Origin: Prostheceraeus crozeri
Taxonomy: Eukaryota > Platyhelminthes > Polycladida > Euryleptidae
Reading direction: 5' to 3'
Assembly (NCBI GenBank): GCA_907163375.1
Contig: CAJQUW010016956.1
Coordinates: 62,001 to 126,000, forward strand
Length of the DNA: 64,000 bases
Shown here: positions 10,076 through 22,900 of the stretch, piece by piece
Numbering within the stretch: position 1 is the stretch's first letter
Layout: each line of letters starts with the position of its first letter
Notes under the pieces: model-generated
What the model saw: only the letters and a program-made list of their open reading frames with translations
Told to the model about the DNA's origin: nothing
The model's database searches: none
Position numbers and translations under genes: made by a program

Positions 10076-12267
10076 TTACACCAACTGAATATGTCATTAG
10101 GGACTGTGAATGACAAAATTCTCAAAATGTCATCGCTAAAATGCTATCGAAGAATCAAGTGTAACAACCTAAAAGATGCTCATAAAGAAAGAAGACTTGA
10201 AAAATCAATGCTTATTATCGATAAGTTTCAACCAGGAGATTCGTGGAAGTCGGTTTGGTTCTTTGACGAAGCAAGTTTTATGCTCAACGCCCCACTAAAT
10301 TCGCAGAATGAGCGTATCTACAGAGCAGTGAACGTAAAGACTGACATCGATGATAACGATATCTTGGCAGAAATCGACACTCAGCAAAAGTCGATACTTT
10401 GTTATGCTGCGGTTTCCTGGTTTGGGAAGTCAAATATTTACTTTATTGAAGGTTATGCAGCTAGACAAGACCACATCCCAAATTCAGGACGTTCATCGAG
10501 AAGAAATGTGCCCTCGGGTTTTCGAAGATATCAATCGCATAATGCAAAATGAACCATGAATGTGAAAACAAGATGGCGCAAAGCCCCACACAGCAGTCGC
10601 AACAATTAATTGGCATAGAGAAAACACACCTGATTTTATTGAAACAAGTGGTTGACCTTCAAAAAGCTCAGATTTAAACGTCATGGACTTCTGTATGTGG
10701 AGTATTTTATTGTCTCATCTTCAGTGACAGCGTGGACAGATAACTGACATTGAAATGCTTAAAGATGTTTTGACGGAAGCGTGGAATGGAATACCCGACA
10801 GAACCATTCACTCAGCCACTTCTGCATGGATACAACGTTTGAAGCGCTGTGTCAAAGTCAGTGGTTCTCATTTTGAACATTATCGATATTTCCGAGTCTT
10901 CATTATTGTTTTTGCAATACACAAATCATGCATTTGAAATTTCCTGGGTTTTTTTACTTAACACCCTGTAGTTGTCAATGTTAAAAGAATATGAAATCTA
11001 TGCGTAGTAAATTTAGATGCATGGAGACAATTGTTTCAAGAAATGTATTTTGATAACTATAATTAGTAATAGGCCTAAATATTACTATAATATGAGAAAG
11101 AGAGAGAGATCATCAATGGAAAGAATATGCAGATATCGTTCCTATTGTAGCCACTTGGTAAAATTTGACAATACGCGCGAAGGCTACAATCATCATAAAG
11201 GTGCATAAAGACTAGCGATCGTCTCAACGAATGAGAGACCAGAATTAGAATATTTTAAATGCGTGTTGAAGAGATAGCAACTAGCGTGGAATTTGATAAA
11301 TTCAGGCATTCTTAATTAGTACTGCTAGGGGTTGGTGATAGCAAAGTGAATGGTATAATCACATAATTAGATTGTTTAAGCGCATCACTTTGCTAGAAGT
11401 GCAAACTGATTCAAAGCAATGGCACATGCAGGAACTTAATTACTAAGTGGGCAAAAAGAAATTTTTAATACCTTGCAGAGATAGGAAAAATAGTCGTGTG
11501 CCGCTTGCGGATTGCTGTGAATTCCTTCAAAATGCTCCGATCGTCACGATTCCTTCAGCTTCGAAGAATTCAGATCATTGAGCAAAGGTTTTCTCGATAA
11601 TGTTGGGCCCTCCGATCATTATTTAAAAAGTTAGCGGGCGCACGAAAAAATGCTCACAAACTTCTCTGTAGAACTTGACATCGACTGTGTCTCTTTTGCA
11701 TGATCCGGTTGATAACAGTCACTGAAGCTTCGCACAATTTGGCGTATGTAATATCGAAATGGCTGCTTATTGTTCGATTGTTATGGTAATATGTCAGCAG
11801 ATTGTGCCATTTTATTAACGTTGTATGTTCAGATGTTTCCTTTCTAGTCAAACAGAAGAAGAGACGACCGGTCTAATTCTGTGGGTGTAACTATTAACAT
11901 CGAATCATTCATGCACATCTGGTTCAATACATTTATAGGTTAGATGCACAAGCTATGATTTAGTAATTTTAAGAATCTCTAAATTCTTTAGGCTACCTGA
12001 GAATTGAGTGTATTGGAAATTTTGTCATAGCAAAATGACATGAGGAAACCCCGAAAAATGATCAATTGTGTATCGGTAATTTACCGGTAATTTATTTCAA
12101 TCTTACCGGTAATTCACCACACTTCAAACACTAGTATGACAGCTATGCACGAGAATAAATAATTTGCTTGTATTATGTTTCGAGTCTAGTTATAGGCCGG
12201 AGTCCTATCATTTGATAGGACTCCGACTCCAGCAAAGATGATAGGACTCCGCATCCCTGGTAGGCCT

Positions 12268-12827
12268 AGATCGCCTATACAGTATGCATTTTTGTATCAC
12301 GAGAGAAAATATAGATGAGATTGAAATTTGTTCATCGACTTGGTAACTTTTCTAATGATAATAAGTTGCATGATAATTTACAGTCTTCTTGCTAGTATGC
12401 ATACTGCATGGGTAAAATCCTTTGCTTTCAGCTCTTGGAATTTCCGCCTGATACGAAAAATGTGATGAGCATGATCAAATAGAAAGCATGGAGCCGCCAC
12501 TGGATTCAGGGGTGCTAGGAAATCCATGAGCCAAAGTACGCTTAAAAATATACTGTATTTCTCTGCTTTACAGCAATCCAGACTAATGTATTTTCGTGTG
12601 GACATTCAACAATGAGGTGTTTCTTGAATTTCAAATGAATTTGTATGCCAAAAAATCTTGCATGAAGCTTAAAATAAAAGACATTTTTGGTTAGAGTAGA
12701 CGAAGACTAATTGAATGCTGTGTAGAACATTGACAATAGACTCTCGGCCAAAAAATTCAAAAGACAGGATTCACTCCAAAAAGCACTTAAATTTCTAGAT
12801 TTTAACATCTACGCGCTGGCCGGAACA
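12268..12827. other. AT-rich stretch without recognised features
   Basis: I see no gene, RNA or transposon terminus between the nested hAT and the long-TIR MITE. Confidence 0.4.
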
Positions 12828-13557
12828 TAGTCCGGCAGCCAGAACGAGTTTTTGCAGGGAACGAGGCCGAAAGCGAGACCTTCACAGAATGATGTACATC
12901 GTATGACTACTGCAAATCGGCACGTCTGCCGAGTTCTAGTGAGTTCCTCTTCTTGTCAGACAGGATCAGAGAAAAACGTATGTAAATCCAATAGGACGCA
13001 GATTGCAGTTTTTGGCTAAAATGAAATCTTCGATGTTTTCTCTGATTAAACGAAAGAACGCCCAGAGTCATAATTTTTGGCATGGAATGTCTTCAGGTCA
13101 TTTCCCTTCTTGTTCATGCACCCGTCTATAAAGGTTAACACATTTAGATTTGACGAGTCGATTAATGTCGGCAAACACAAACATTTTGAGCAACTTTATC
13201 CACATTCTCACATACATGGACGATCAGAAGCATGATAATAACACAAGCAAATAATAGGAAACGACTTGAAGACGATCCGTGTCAAAATTATGACTCTAAT
13301 AATAATTAAATATAATTGATATAATCGTATCATTATTACTTTTCAGTTAATAAGAGAAAAGAAAATTTCATTTTAAACAAAAACTTCAATCTGCGTCCCA
13401 TTGGATTTACGTGTTTTTCTTTGGTCTTGTCTGACAAGAAGAGGACTAGAACTCGGCAGACGTGCCGTTTCGAAGTAGGCATAGGGTGTACATCATTCTG
13501 TGAAAGTCTCATTTTCGGCCTCGTTCCCTGCAGAAACTCGTTCTGGCTGCCGGACTA
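12828..13557. mobile_element. Long-TIR MITE, copy 1
   Basis: The element runs from TA|GTCCGGCAGCCAGAACGAG (12830) to its reverse complement ending at 13555|TA. The inverted repeats are about 210 bp each with scattered differences and include aactcggcagacgtgcc and ctcgttccctgcag. The unique centre (about 13010-13340) contains cataatttttggcatgg and taatgtcggcaaacac and is shared with the copy at 57041-57789. No ORF; non-autonomous. Confidence 0.9.
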
Positions 13558-13790
13558 ACACTGATTCTATCAAAATTCGATTGGGACTATATGATGGCAC
13601 ACTATTTAGCGATAGTTCGTTCCTTGATTTTGTTGTATGTCATGGTCACCGAGACTCACACTGCAGACATGCACTGAATTGACGAATCAAGTCCAGTAAG
13701 CTCAGTAAGTCCAGTTAAAAATCTTTTCCACTTTTCATTATATTACATCTCATAATTTCAGAAAGCCGGAATATGTAAATAGAAACGATC
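13558..13790. other. 3' flank of the helicase gene
   Basis: A short spacer between the MITE and the poly(A) signal of the minus-strand helicase gene. Nothing recognised in it. Confidence 0.4.
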
Positions 13791-13796
13791 TTTATT
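13791..13796 (-). terminator. Poly(A) signal AATAAA of the helicase gene
   Basis: On the minus strand aataaa lies 43 bases past the helicase stop codon (13839-13841), a fitting distance for 3' end formation. Confidence 0.75.
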
Positions 13797-13838
13797 TCAA
13801 CAATATATTAAAAAAAAACAGTTCTCTTAAACCAATAA

Positions 13839-13903
13839 TTAATCGTCATTATTTTGCAAAGTTTCCGACATTCGGTTGCAGCTGAGTTCCTCCACCTTGA
13901 TAC
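13839..13903 (-). CDS. DDX19: Helicase exon 9 (C-terminus and stop)
   Basis: Follows acceptor ctctttacag. The first two bases complete the Gly split at the exon 8 donor, then IKVEELSCNRMSETLQNNDD and TAA. The position matches the end of RecA domain 2 in DDX19, where HFNKKI-E is replaced by HFGIKVEEL. Confidence 0.85.
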
Positions 13904-16900
13904 CTGTAAAGAGAAATCAGTGGATAATTTTGGTGAAAAATTAGATTCATTTAGATTAGGATAGAGATCGATTTTTTTATTTGTATTTTTCTCGCTTTGA
14001 TGATTATTCTGTTGCTCTTTAGCTTTTTATTCCAGCATTTTCCGTCGTTGAAAATTGAGCAATTATTAAACAACATAGTAAGTGCAACCATTCTAGCAAA
14101 TAATTAGGATTAGAGATTCACTTGCCTTAATCTGCTCTCGCTTTGAACAAAACATCAAGGCGCCTTACAGACAGTCAGTATCACACTCATAAATTACTGG
14201 GATCTCAAATATAGTTTTAAACTAGTTTAATCAAGATGTGCTTAAAACCGCGGTCATAAAGAACTTATTAGAAAGTACGGTTGAAAATCGTGTTAAAAAC
14301 AAGGTTTTGCAACAATGCCTATAACAGAATACGCTCATTACCCAAAGAGTGACTTTAAAACCATATTTGAAAACAATGTGCTATGTAAAAAAGCCATGTA
14401 TAGAAATCCGATTCTAAAAGCAGCTTTAAAATATTTTCAAACAGGACATAGCGTTGAAGCTGCTGCGTTTGTCCCTTTGACAATACACATTCAATTGATA
14501 TGCGAAGCCTAAAATTACTTAGTAAAATACGACATGTGATACTCATGCCTTTCGCTAATGTGCATATTGCATAGATATTAATCATTATTGCATGAATGTA
14601 AAAAATAAATGGCTACCGAATCCATCTTAGCACCCGAGAGACGCTTGTGAGAGCGGGATGTTATAAATGCAGGTCAGGGACCGCAATTGAGGGCAGAAAA
14701 ACTAAATGAAAAATTTCATCCATTGATGTAGGGTCTAATACGGATAAATCACTTTTGCCTCAGCTAAGTGGAGACTGTCTACTTCCGTGTTCCTACATCG
14801 ACATCTAGTCGCTTTAAAGAGCGCCAGTTTTAGATTCGGCACTGTCAACACTCCAGTTTTTCGCCTGTTTTGGAGGAACACTTCAGACTTCAAGAATTTT
14901 GCAAGAAGGCTCCACACCCATTCAATTTTTCAAGCAACATGAGAACAAGGTGTTGTGGTACCTGAAATAGCTTCAAGAATCCAACCAAGCTGATTGACAA
15001 ACTCAACGAATTTCAGACACACGGGATTTTCTAGGTGTTCCTGTGCATTTTTAATTCTAATATAGCGTTCAGGGGAACACTTCTTTCCTGACTATTCATT
15101 GATACATCGGTAACGTCCTTAACGGCTTGATGGCGTTAAACAGCGCTTCACTCCCTGCACTCCTAAAATGAATGCGCCTAGCCACATTATATCTGGTTCT
15201 GTATACTGACAGATTCATTTCAAATCTGATGACTATCTAGCTGACAACCGTTCTGAGCGCAACCACAGAAATTTTCCGTAAATTGTGAAAAAATGCCTAA
15301 GCTCATTGTAAATAATTTAAATATAAGGGATATGACAAGTAAACTTATATTAGTATAATAACAAATTTTTCCGTTCCCGCCAAGTTTGAAATTTCCAGTT
15401 GAACTATAAGGAAAATTATAAATAATTATTAAAAATTAAAATTTAATTTTAAAAAATAAAAAATTAATGATTACTAAGGATCACATGCGACCCGTATTGG
15501 TTGTACGCTGAGTTCACCGCCAAATGTTGTATCCGGGGTACCTCAAGGCTCTGTGTTGGGATCGATGCTTTTCTGTCTGATAGTTGGCTCTCTAAAGACG
15601 GCAAATGCATCAACTCAATTGATGCAGTACATTGATATGATGCTAAGTATTCCTATACTAAAAAGTTATAACTCCCAAATTACAGAAGAGCATTCCAATC
15701 TGCTGCGGTGGTCTAGCGATAATGGACACAAGACAAGTAATTCCAAATGCAAATCGCTTTGTATAGAGAAATCCCAAAATCCTGTGGACTTTCCACTAGA
15801 AGGTGTAACTAGCGTTGAGAAAATGAAGTTCTTTGCTGTTATCCTGAATAAACGGCTTACATGGAATTCCCCTTTCAGTTATGTTCTAAGAACTGCACCA
15901 CGGCGTTTATAAGCATTAAGACTACCAAAACCTCTTTTATCTACGAGAGCGCTAACATTGGTGTACTACGAAACTATCCGATCGATTCTTGAGTATGCAT
16001 CGCCTTCATTTGTACATCTTCCATCCATTTTATGTGAAAATATTGAAAAATCAGAGACGTTGTCATCTTCTGATTTGTAGTTACAGTCGCCATGATTTTT
16101 GTAATTGTAGATATTTCCCCATATTAATCGACCGTAGAGTTATGGCTGCAAAGAAACTGTTTTAGACTATATCTGATGATGAACAAGATCTCTTGAATGA
16201 CATTTTCCCTGCTAGATCAGTCTTTTCTAATCGATATTCACAACTGAATGTATACACATCAAGATTCTATAACTCATTTGCGCAGAATACAACTGGATCA
16301 GTAAACGTTAATCTGCGTTAGACTCGTTTTAATGCATGAAACCTTTTATGATATTGTGAAATATGAAAATGCATTCAAACTACTATGAGAAGTATCACTT
16401 TGTCCTTTTATCAAATTTGTCACGACCATCAATTTGTAATTCGAGATTTTGAATGATCTGAAATATAAACCTTAATCTCAAATTAGTACAAAATCATAAT
16501 TTTTCAAGATTTTCGGAACAAAACGTCATTTTGCAAGACAAATCAGGACAGTTCCATAAATTTGAGGTTTTTCAGGACGAGTGGGAGGCCTGACAATATG
16601 ATTATGATGTCACAAAGGGGCGAAGTTTTGATAATAGCCTCAATTTATTGTGTGCATGTAGCCTTACAACAAGCAACTCCAGAAAATCTATGGCATATTT
16701 TAGGGAAAATCTACATTCCGCTGGCGACTAGTCGATATTGCTTCATCCACAGAATTAGATTGTTCTACTCTTTCAGTAAGACGCGCATAAGATGAATCTA
16801 ATTCTGTGGCTTCATCAGATTATCTGACGCTAGAGTAAATTTTTCTGTGATGCAGACAGTTTTTCCCCATACGTTTCCAGGTTACAGTGAAAATTCCAGG

Positions 16901-19900
16901 TCTTGACGAATTTGAAGTACGATAAAGGTCTAGCTTAATGTTGCAAGTCTTACGATGTTTACGAAGACGAGCCTGGTGCAATTGCCTTGTTAATCTTTTT
17001 TATGTGTCACTTATCATTAACTCAACTTACATTTGAATATAACTTCAACTGAGATTAATTTTGAGAGAGGTGCGAGGCCAAAAGTGCGCATGTTAACCAG
17101 CTTGATGGATAAACAAGTTATTCAAGGAGCGATGATGAATATCCTCTGAAACCGTTTTATGTCTTCTTGATGGGTTGCATGAGTGATGTCTATAACACAT
17201 GACACCACAATGCTTTAGCGTCTGTTACTTCCCTAGGACTTTAATTTTGCGACACATGATTTTGTGGATAAAATGATCTGGTAACAAAATGATTGAGAGT
17301 TTTGGGACGTGATGCGCACATATTGGAAAGATCATCCAATAATTCATTCGCATCGTCTGATGTTCACATACAGGGCATCACATTTTGCTGACTCACCGAA
17401 ATGACGCTCGATATCGCGATAAATCTGCATGTGGGAATCCTTTTCCACCATATTAACGGCAATGCCATCGGCACCGAAGCGTCCGGACCTTCCGACACGA
17501 TGCAAATACGTATCGTAATCTGCTGTCTTACGGTCATAAATGATAGGAGGATCCCAATTGATAATAAGGTTGACACTAGATATGTCGAGACCTGAAAGGA
17601 TGAAGCATTTTCAAGTTGAATCAAATTCAACAATCATCAGATTTAAGTATATTGAAAATTAGGATGTGATCATTGATGCGATCATACAGCGCTTCCACTC
17701 AGCAAAAACCGCGAATCTCCAATAAATTGACCTACATGTATATTGAACGAAAATCGAACATTTTTGTGATCTAGATACTATTAGCAGTTGCAAGTGTAGT
17801 GTAGTATGTAGTTCAATATGCCTGTAGCACTTTCAGCAATCTATAGACGATTCCAATTTGAGATGTGTTCGCTATTCTAAGTTATTCCGTTGTTGTATAC
17901 TGTACAGTACACATATATTATGTTTTTAAATTTAATGAAAATTTTAACGTTTGTCAACGAAGTTTCGCAGTCATTGCTCGTCAACGTATCATGCAACGAA
18001 AAATTGTAGACTTTGATCCCTTCAATCCCTGCCAGGAGTTGTTGGATAAAGCTGAGGAAGACTTGCAGCGAATATGCGGAAAACAACTAACGGGTCATAC
18101 TCGTAGTTGATCGACTTAAGACTGTCCTAACGGGAGAATGTAGGTTGGACTTTTGTGTCTGACTTTCAAAAGAATGAGACAGCGGCCTCTTTAGGCTTGC
18201 CCTGTGCACCGCCCGAACTTAAGTATTAGGGTCTGCATAGCTAAAGCTCCAACAGCGAGCCGAACATCAAATTACACTTGTGGAGGCGGTCAGTATACTC
18301 GACGAGGAACCCGCAGTCGATCCACGGGAAGCTGCTCTCATAGACCCTGACTTTCTCCAAGACGCACAGTACGAAACTACCACAAAGCAGTCCCATTTTC
18401 ATAAGCAGTCCTCTTAAGGGCCACCGCAAAAGAAGTCCACTCAAGGGCCTAAGTCTCCCGGTGATACAGGATCTAGTTCTCCATCCTCACACACTTCTCG
18501 GGCCATATCCAGGACTTTCGGCCATTACACTAAGAATATAACTCACGGCTTCAAAAACACTTCATGTACATGTTCTGACTCCTGTTAAACAGTGTTCTAC
18601 ACAAGAGACGGAACTTATACAGCAATGCATAAAACACCTGGAGTCAAACAAGAAGTCATACTTCCCAGTTCACATCCCGGCTCGATTACAGTATTTCCAT
18701 TTTTAAGCAAAGCAAAGTCAAGGAAATCAATTGCTGAGGCTGAGTAGGGAGCATAATCTTAGCAGACACGAGGAAATACCACTCTTGGTTCAGGACTTGT
18801 TCAGGCATTAACAGTAACACGCTTAAATATCTAATATCATTTAGGGGCCGGGCAACAATTGCGTAATCGCCTAGGCGGTAGTTCTCAGAAGAGATTACAG
18901 GATCGCTAAATGAACGCATGTCTCAGGCATATTGTGCCAAACCTCAGTCGAAATGGAAGAATCTCAATTAAACCTCTAAGATACAGTAGATGCTCAAAGG
19001 TACAAGGGTATCAAATGTATGAAAATTAAAACTGTTGAAAACTACATAAAGTGCATCACATATGTCAGATTACGTAAAATAGTTCACATTGCAAAGGTTC
19101 TACATTTTATTTGGAGAGGGGGTGTGTGCACGATTGCACAATCGATAGAGGCAATGCTGAAAGTCTTGGTGCATCAAAATTCCTGCAACATATTCAAAAC
19201 ATAGACAGAAATGTGGACGAAATATAGAAATTCATACTTATGTCCTGAAAAGTCTGTACGACACATTGCGAAACTGATTTTTGAGGAAGGAGAGTTCAAG
19301 AAGTCGAAAAAAGCAACTGTGCAATTAAGATTGAAACCGATGCAACCAGCCATTTACATACAAAATATACTGCTGATGCAAGTCGGTCGAGAGATTATTT
19401 TTACTTGCTACTATCACAGAGAGATGAATTTTGAATAATTCTTGATTCACAGTTTCTCATGCGATGATAAAGAATTTCTAATTGTAGAATCATCGGAAAG
19501 ACATTTCGCACGACCACTGCTGGACATCCGAGCACTTCAATATATCGCATTTATGAATGAGATGCATTCACATATCCACGTTATCTTATCCACATATACA
19601 TCAAATCAGAATGCAAGCTCTTAGAAAGTCCTGGATGAACCAAAAAATGGCATCATGGTACCGCAATTCTAGGGGTTGTGACTTACCACGTGAGCACACG
19701 TTAGTTGATACAAGTACTCGGTCAGCGGAACGGCGGAACCTGGAGATCTGCTCATCTCGATCCCGAGGCTCCATGTCACCAGCAATTTCAGCAACTTTAA
19801 AATCCAGTTGATTTCTTAACTGTTCGCACAACCAATGTGACATTGCGCGCGTCTGAAAATGAACCATGTTCTTCATGTGACTAGCATGCATGATAAAATT

Positions 19901-22900
19901 ATCTTGTTCCATTGTGAGGAAACCCGTCGAAAAAGATGTACATTCAATGTATGCGCTTTATCGAGTACTTTCAATGGCTGCACGCGACCATCTTTTTCCA
20001 TGTGTTTCTTCACCATCGAAGAATATGATCAGAGCCCGCTGTTTCATGCGAAAAAATAATCCTATTTTCGAGCGAATAGGACATCGAGCAAAATAAATAT
20101 TTCAAATCAGAATCCAATAGGCATTACTTGTATAGATTTAACCTTTCATAACTCAGAGTACAAAATTATCAAGCATTCTAAAATCTAATCAAAAGGAAAA
20201 AACTTTGAGCCTTTATTAATTAGTTTATAATTTCTACATAGAAAGGGCTGCGAAGGTGCCAATTGTCTTTGGCGAATTGTGCTTAGGGTCACTCCCACAG
20301 TAACAATCTGTGGCGCCTGCACAAAAACACTGTTAGGCTAACAAATCTCTAACAGGAAGATTCACCCATTGAAATTACCTTGTCACTAACAACTGTCTAT
20401 CTAACACTGCTTCTGTGCGGTCACCCCTGACGGACAAAGTGACTTCTGATTTACTCGGCGATAAACTCGGTGATTCTGATTTTCTGATCTACTTGACGTG
20501 CGATTTGCGCAATTGATCAACAACAACACAACGCATGAGACTATTTTGCCGCACATCATTTTTGGATGATTGAGTCAGAAAATCTGGCAAATCAGGTCAC
20601 TAAGACCATCAAAGCCACTGGAGCAGCTCTTCAGAATATGTCTCGCTTTCCGGTAGGCGCAAAATACATCATATTGCGAGCTATTACGAAACTGCATGCA
20701 AGCACGCTCAGAAATAAACACAAAAACATAAAACGACATTTTTGCCGGCCCATATACATTACAAGCTAATACATGATCAACAACATTAAGTACACGACTT
20801 CGATATGAGCAGCTATGAATTGCTTTTAACATAATGCGACGCTAATTATTTGTACAAATCTGTCATTTGTGATTTTGCCATAAGCGCTTTAGCGACATGA
20901 TATCATCTCCCAACAGATATTATTGATAGAGTCAACTGCAAACTGAACAAATATAATACGTCAAATATGTCATCTAGTTAGATGTTTCACAAAGAACACG
21001 CATATCTATATCGAAAATATTCACTTACTTGATTTAATTGAGATAAGATGACAGTGAACAATGTTATTGAGTTTCATAATCGTTCTATTAAACATAGTTG
21101 AAATCAGGAAATTATGTCACTAAAACGACATAATTAATAAAAAAACTAATAACTAACAAAACATCGCTGAATCGTTTTCCTGGGATATTTAAGGGCTAAT
21201 TGCATATTTTGCTAAAATTTAAAGGCGATTCACGAACTGCCCGGGTTCTCATTTGAGTATATTATACAGCGCAATTTAAAATATTGTGTTTTTGTATACG
21301 CCTTTGCACAAATGCCAAATATTGTGAGAATTCTGGAAATTAGAGTAAGGCTTTCTAGAGGGTGGCGGTCTATTTTTCAACATCTCCGAATCTTAAGATA
21401 TTAGGAAATGTCACTTCAATAAAACTTGTACTTGCGTGTGTGCTCCATCTATCAAACTTTCAAATAACGAAATTTTTTACTAAATACCCGATATATTATG
21501 AAATTATTATCTTTTCGGCTTATTAATATGACTTACTATTTTATCATTGAAGCTTAAAATAATGCTGTTCTAAATACATATTTGATCAATATTAAACTAG
21601 GTTGATTATATTTGAAAGTTAAAAAAAAATTTATCTTTTTTATAAAAAAAATTTTATATTAAATTATAGACAATATACATTTAGGCCTAATTTGTCCGCA
21701 TACTAAAAAATAAAGGCTCAACACTCAACAAGATGGTCAATCTTGAGCATTATGCACGCAAGTTGACTACCTAAAAAGAAATAAGATGACCAGCAATACA
21801 AATCGTGATCAGCATCACAGGCACTTAATGATCAATTTAAAGAAATGGTTAGTAATGATGAAGTCGAAGACATTCACATGGCATATGAAAAGGTGCCACG
21901 GACAGGCCTTACATAAACAAATATCTTGGTGCTCACTCCTTATACTGCCGTAATAGAGGAAGTGGTGGTCTATTTCAGGTGACTTTCTATTATAAGGTGG
22001 CTTTCTACTTTTTAAACACTTCGTCAGGGTGGCGATCTATTACAGGTTTTACGGTGTATATGCAAATATTTCATTCCAAGCATGTTATTTTTTAATTATC
22101 TCTCTTAACCATGCATTATTTTAACTGCTTATCAATATTATTTTTTCACAACTGGGGTGACATGCCTTCTCATGCTTTAAGTAAAATTCTCCACTCACCG
22201 CACAAAACACAATAGATTGACCTACAACCAAGGCGTTGTAAATCAATTTCATTGCCTGCAATTTGTCATCCCGATTGCGCACTCTCAAAAAGAAGTGACG
22301 GATATTGTCTAAAGACAATTCAACATCCCTCAATCGAATGACCAAGGGTTTAGACATAAACTTCCTCGCCAATTCTACAACGCTGTCACTAAACGTGGCA
22401 GAAAAGAAGACCCGCTGAGCCTGAGGAGAGAGTCTTTGAACAATATTTTCTATTGTGGTGTAAAAGTTTTCGCTTTGCTGCTCAAGCATTTTATCCGCCT
22501 GAAAAGACGAAAGAAGATTCTTGCATTCAGAGACATGGACACATTAGTCACACTCACCTCATCTACAACGAATAAAATCACATCATCAAAAACTAATTGT
22601 TTAGTTTTTCTCATGAGGGAATTAACGGTGCCAGCAGTGCCAACGACGATCGGCGTTTTTAATTTACCATCTTCGTTTAAGATGGCTGAAAAATGAAACG
22701 CATAAGATGAACAAGAGCAAAACAAAATCAAAATCGTAGGATACTCGTTGACGAATTTTAGTATTCGATCACTAAATAATAAATCCATTCAGTGACACTT
22801 GAAATATAGAATCTGGAAAAGACAATATAAAATTTCAAAAATGCATGAAAAGATGAATGTATCAATCCGTTAACAGAATGCGACGCTCTTTGAGATACGG

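Larger units (their letters stand above)
7625..10915 (+). pseudogene. Mariner-type transposase remnant, interrupted
   Basis: The first part (about 7640-7888) reads LTDFQRQVI...EHPTWGIGK, a helix-turn-helix start, and then DVTPVTPKGN up to the insertion point. After the inserted Tigger it continues TPTEYVIRDCE, then KSVWFFDEASF (first catalytic Asp region), YAAVSWFGKSNIYFIEGYA, DGAKPHTA (second Asp), and SDLNVMDFCMW (third catalytic position, Asp type), ending near WIQRLKRC at about 10845. The pattern fits a DDD mariner-like (maT-type) transposase. In-frame stops and several frameshifts make it dead even without the insertion. Confidence 0.8.
7390..10970 (+). mobile_element. Mariner-superfamily element (level 3), TA target site
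   Basis: Terminal inverted repeats CAGGGTGTT(C/A)AGTA lie at 7392 and, reversed, end at 10968. The flanking TA is at 7390-7391 and 10969-10970. The similarity continues as gcaggaaattccaaat against cccaggaaatttcaaat. The coding region is split by element 4 at 7889/10074. Confidence 0.9.
6984..12142. mobile_element. Second hAT-type element (level 2), with TSDs
   Basis: The ends are CTAGTGTTT at 6992 and its reverse complement ending at 12134, followed at both ends by subterminal palindromes TTACCGGTAA. Flanking octamers agtgacag (6984-6991) and tatgacag (12135-12142) match at 6 of 8 positions and are taken as an aged target duplication. Internal DNA is 6992-7391 and 10969-12134. Around 11420-11560 (minus) a short frame resembles the end of a hAT transposase (FSYLCKVLK followed by a Pro-rich turn), but this is weak. 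Element 3 is inserted inside it. Confidence 0.75.
6374..12267. mobile_element. Outermost hAT-type element (level 1 of a fourfold nest), with TSDs
   Basis: Perfect 8-bp target duplications gtaggcct lie at 6374-6381 and 12260-12267. Just inside are terminal inverted repeats: CAGAAATGCGGAGTCC at 6382 and, in reverse complement, CAGGGATGCGGAGTCC ending at 12259. Eight-base duplications and CAG...CTG ends are hAT hallmarks. Subterminal copies of gataggactccgactcc lie at both ends. Without the inner insertion, the element is only about 0.73 kb, so it is non-autonomous. It hosts another hAT-type element at 6992-12134. Confidence 0.88.

Noticed and set aside
18241-18444. Membrane-like small protein on the minus strand
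   Set aside because: Shadow of the plus-strand block, no start context and no homologue recognised.
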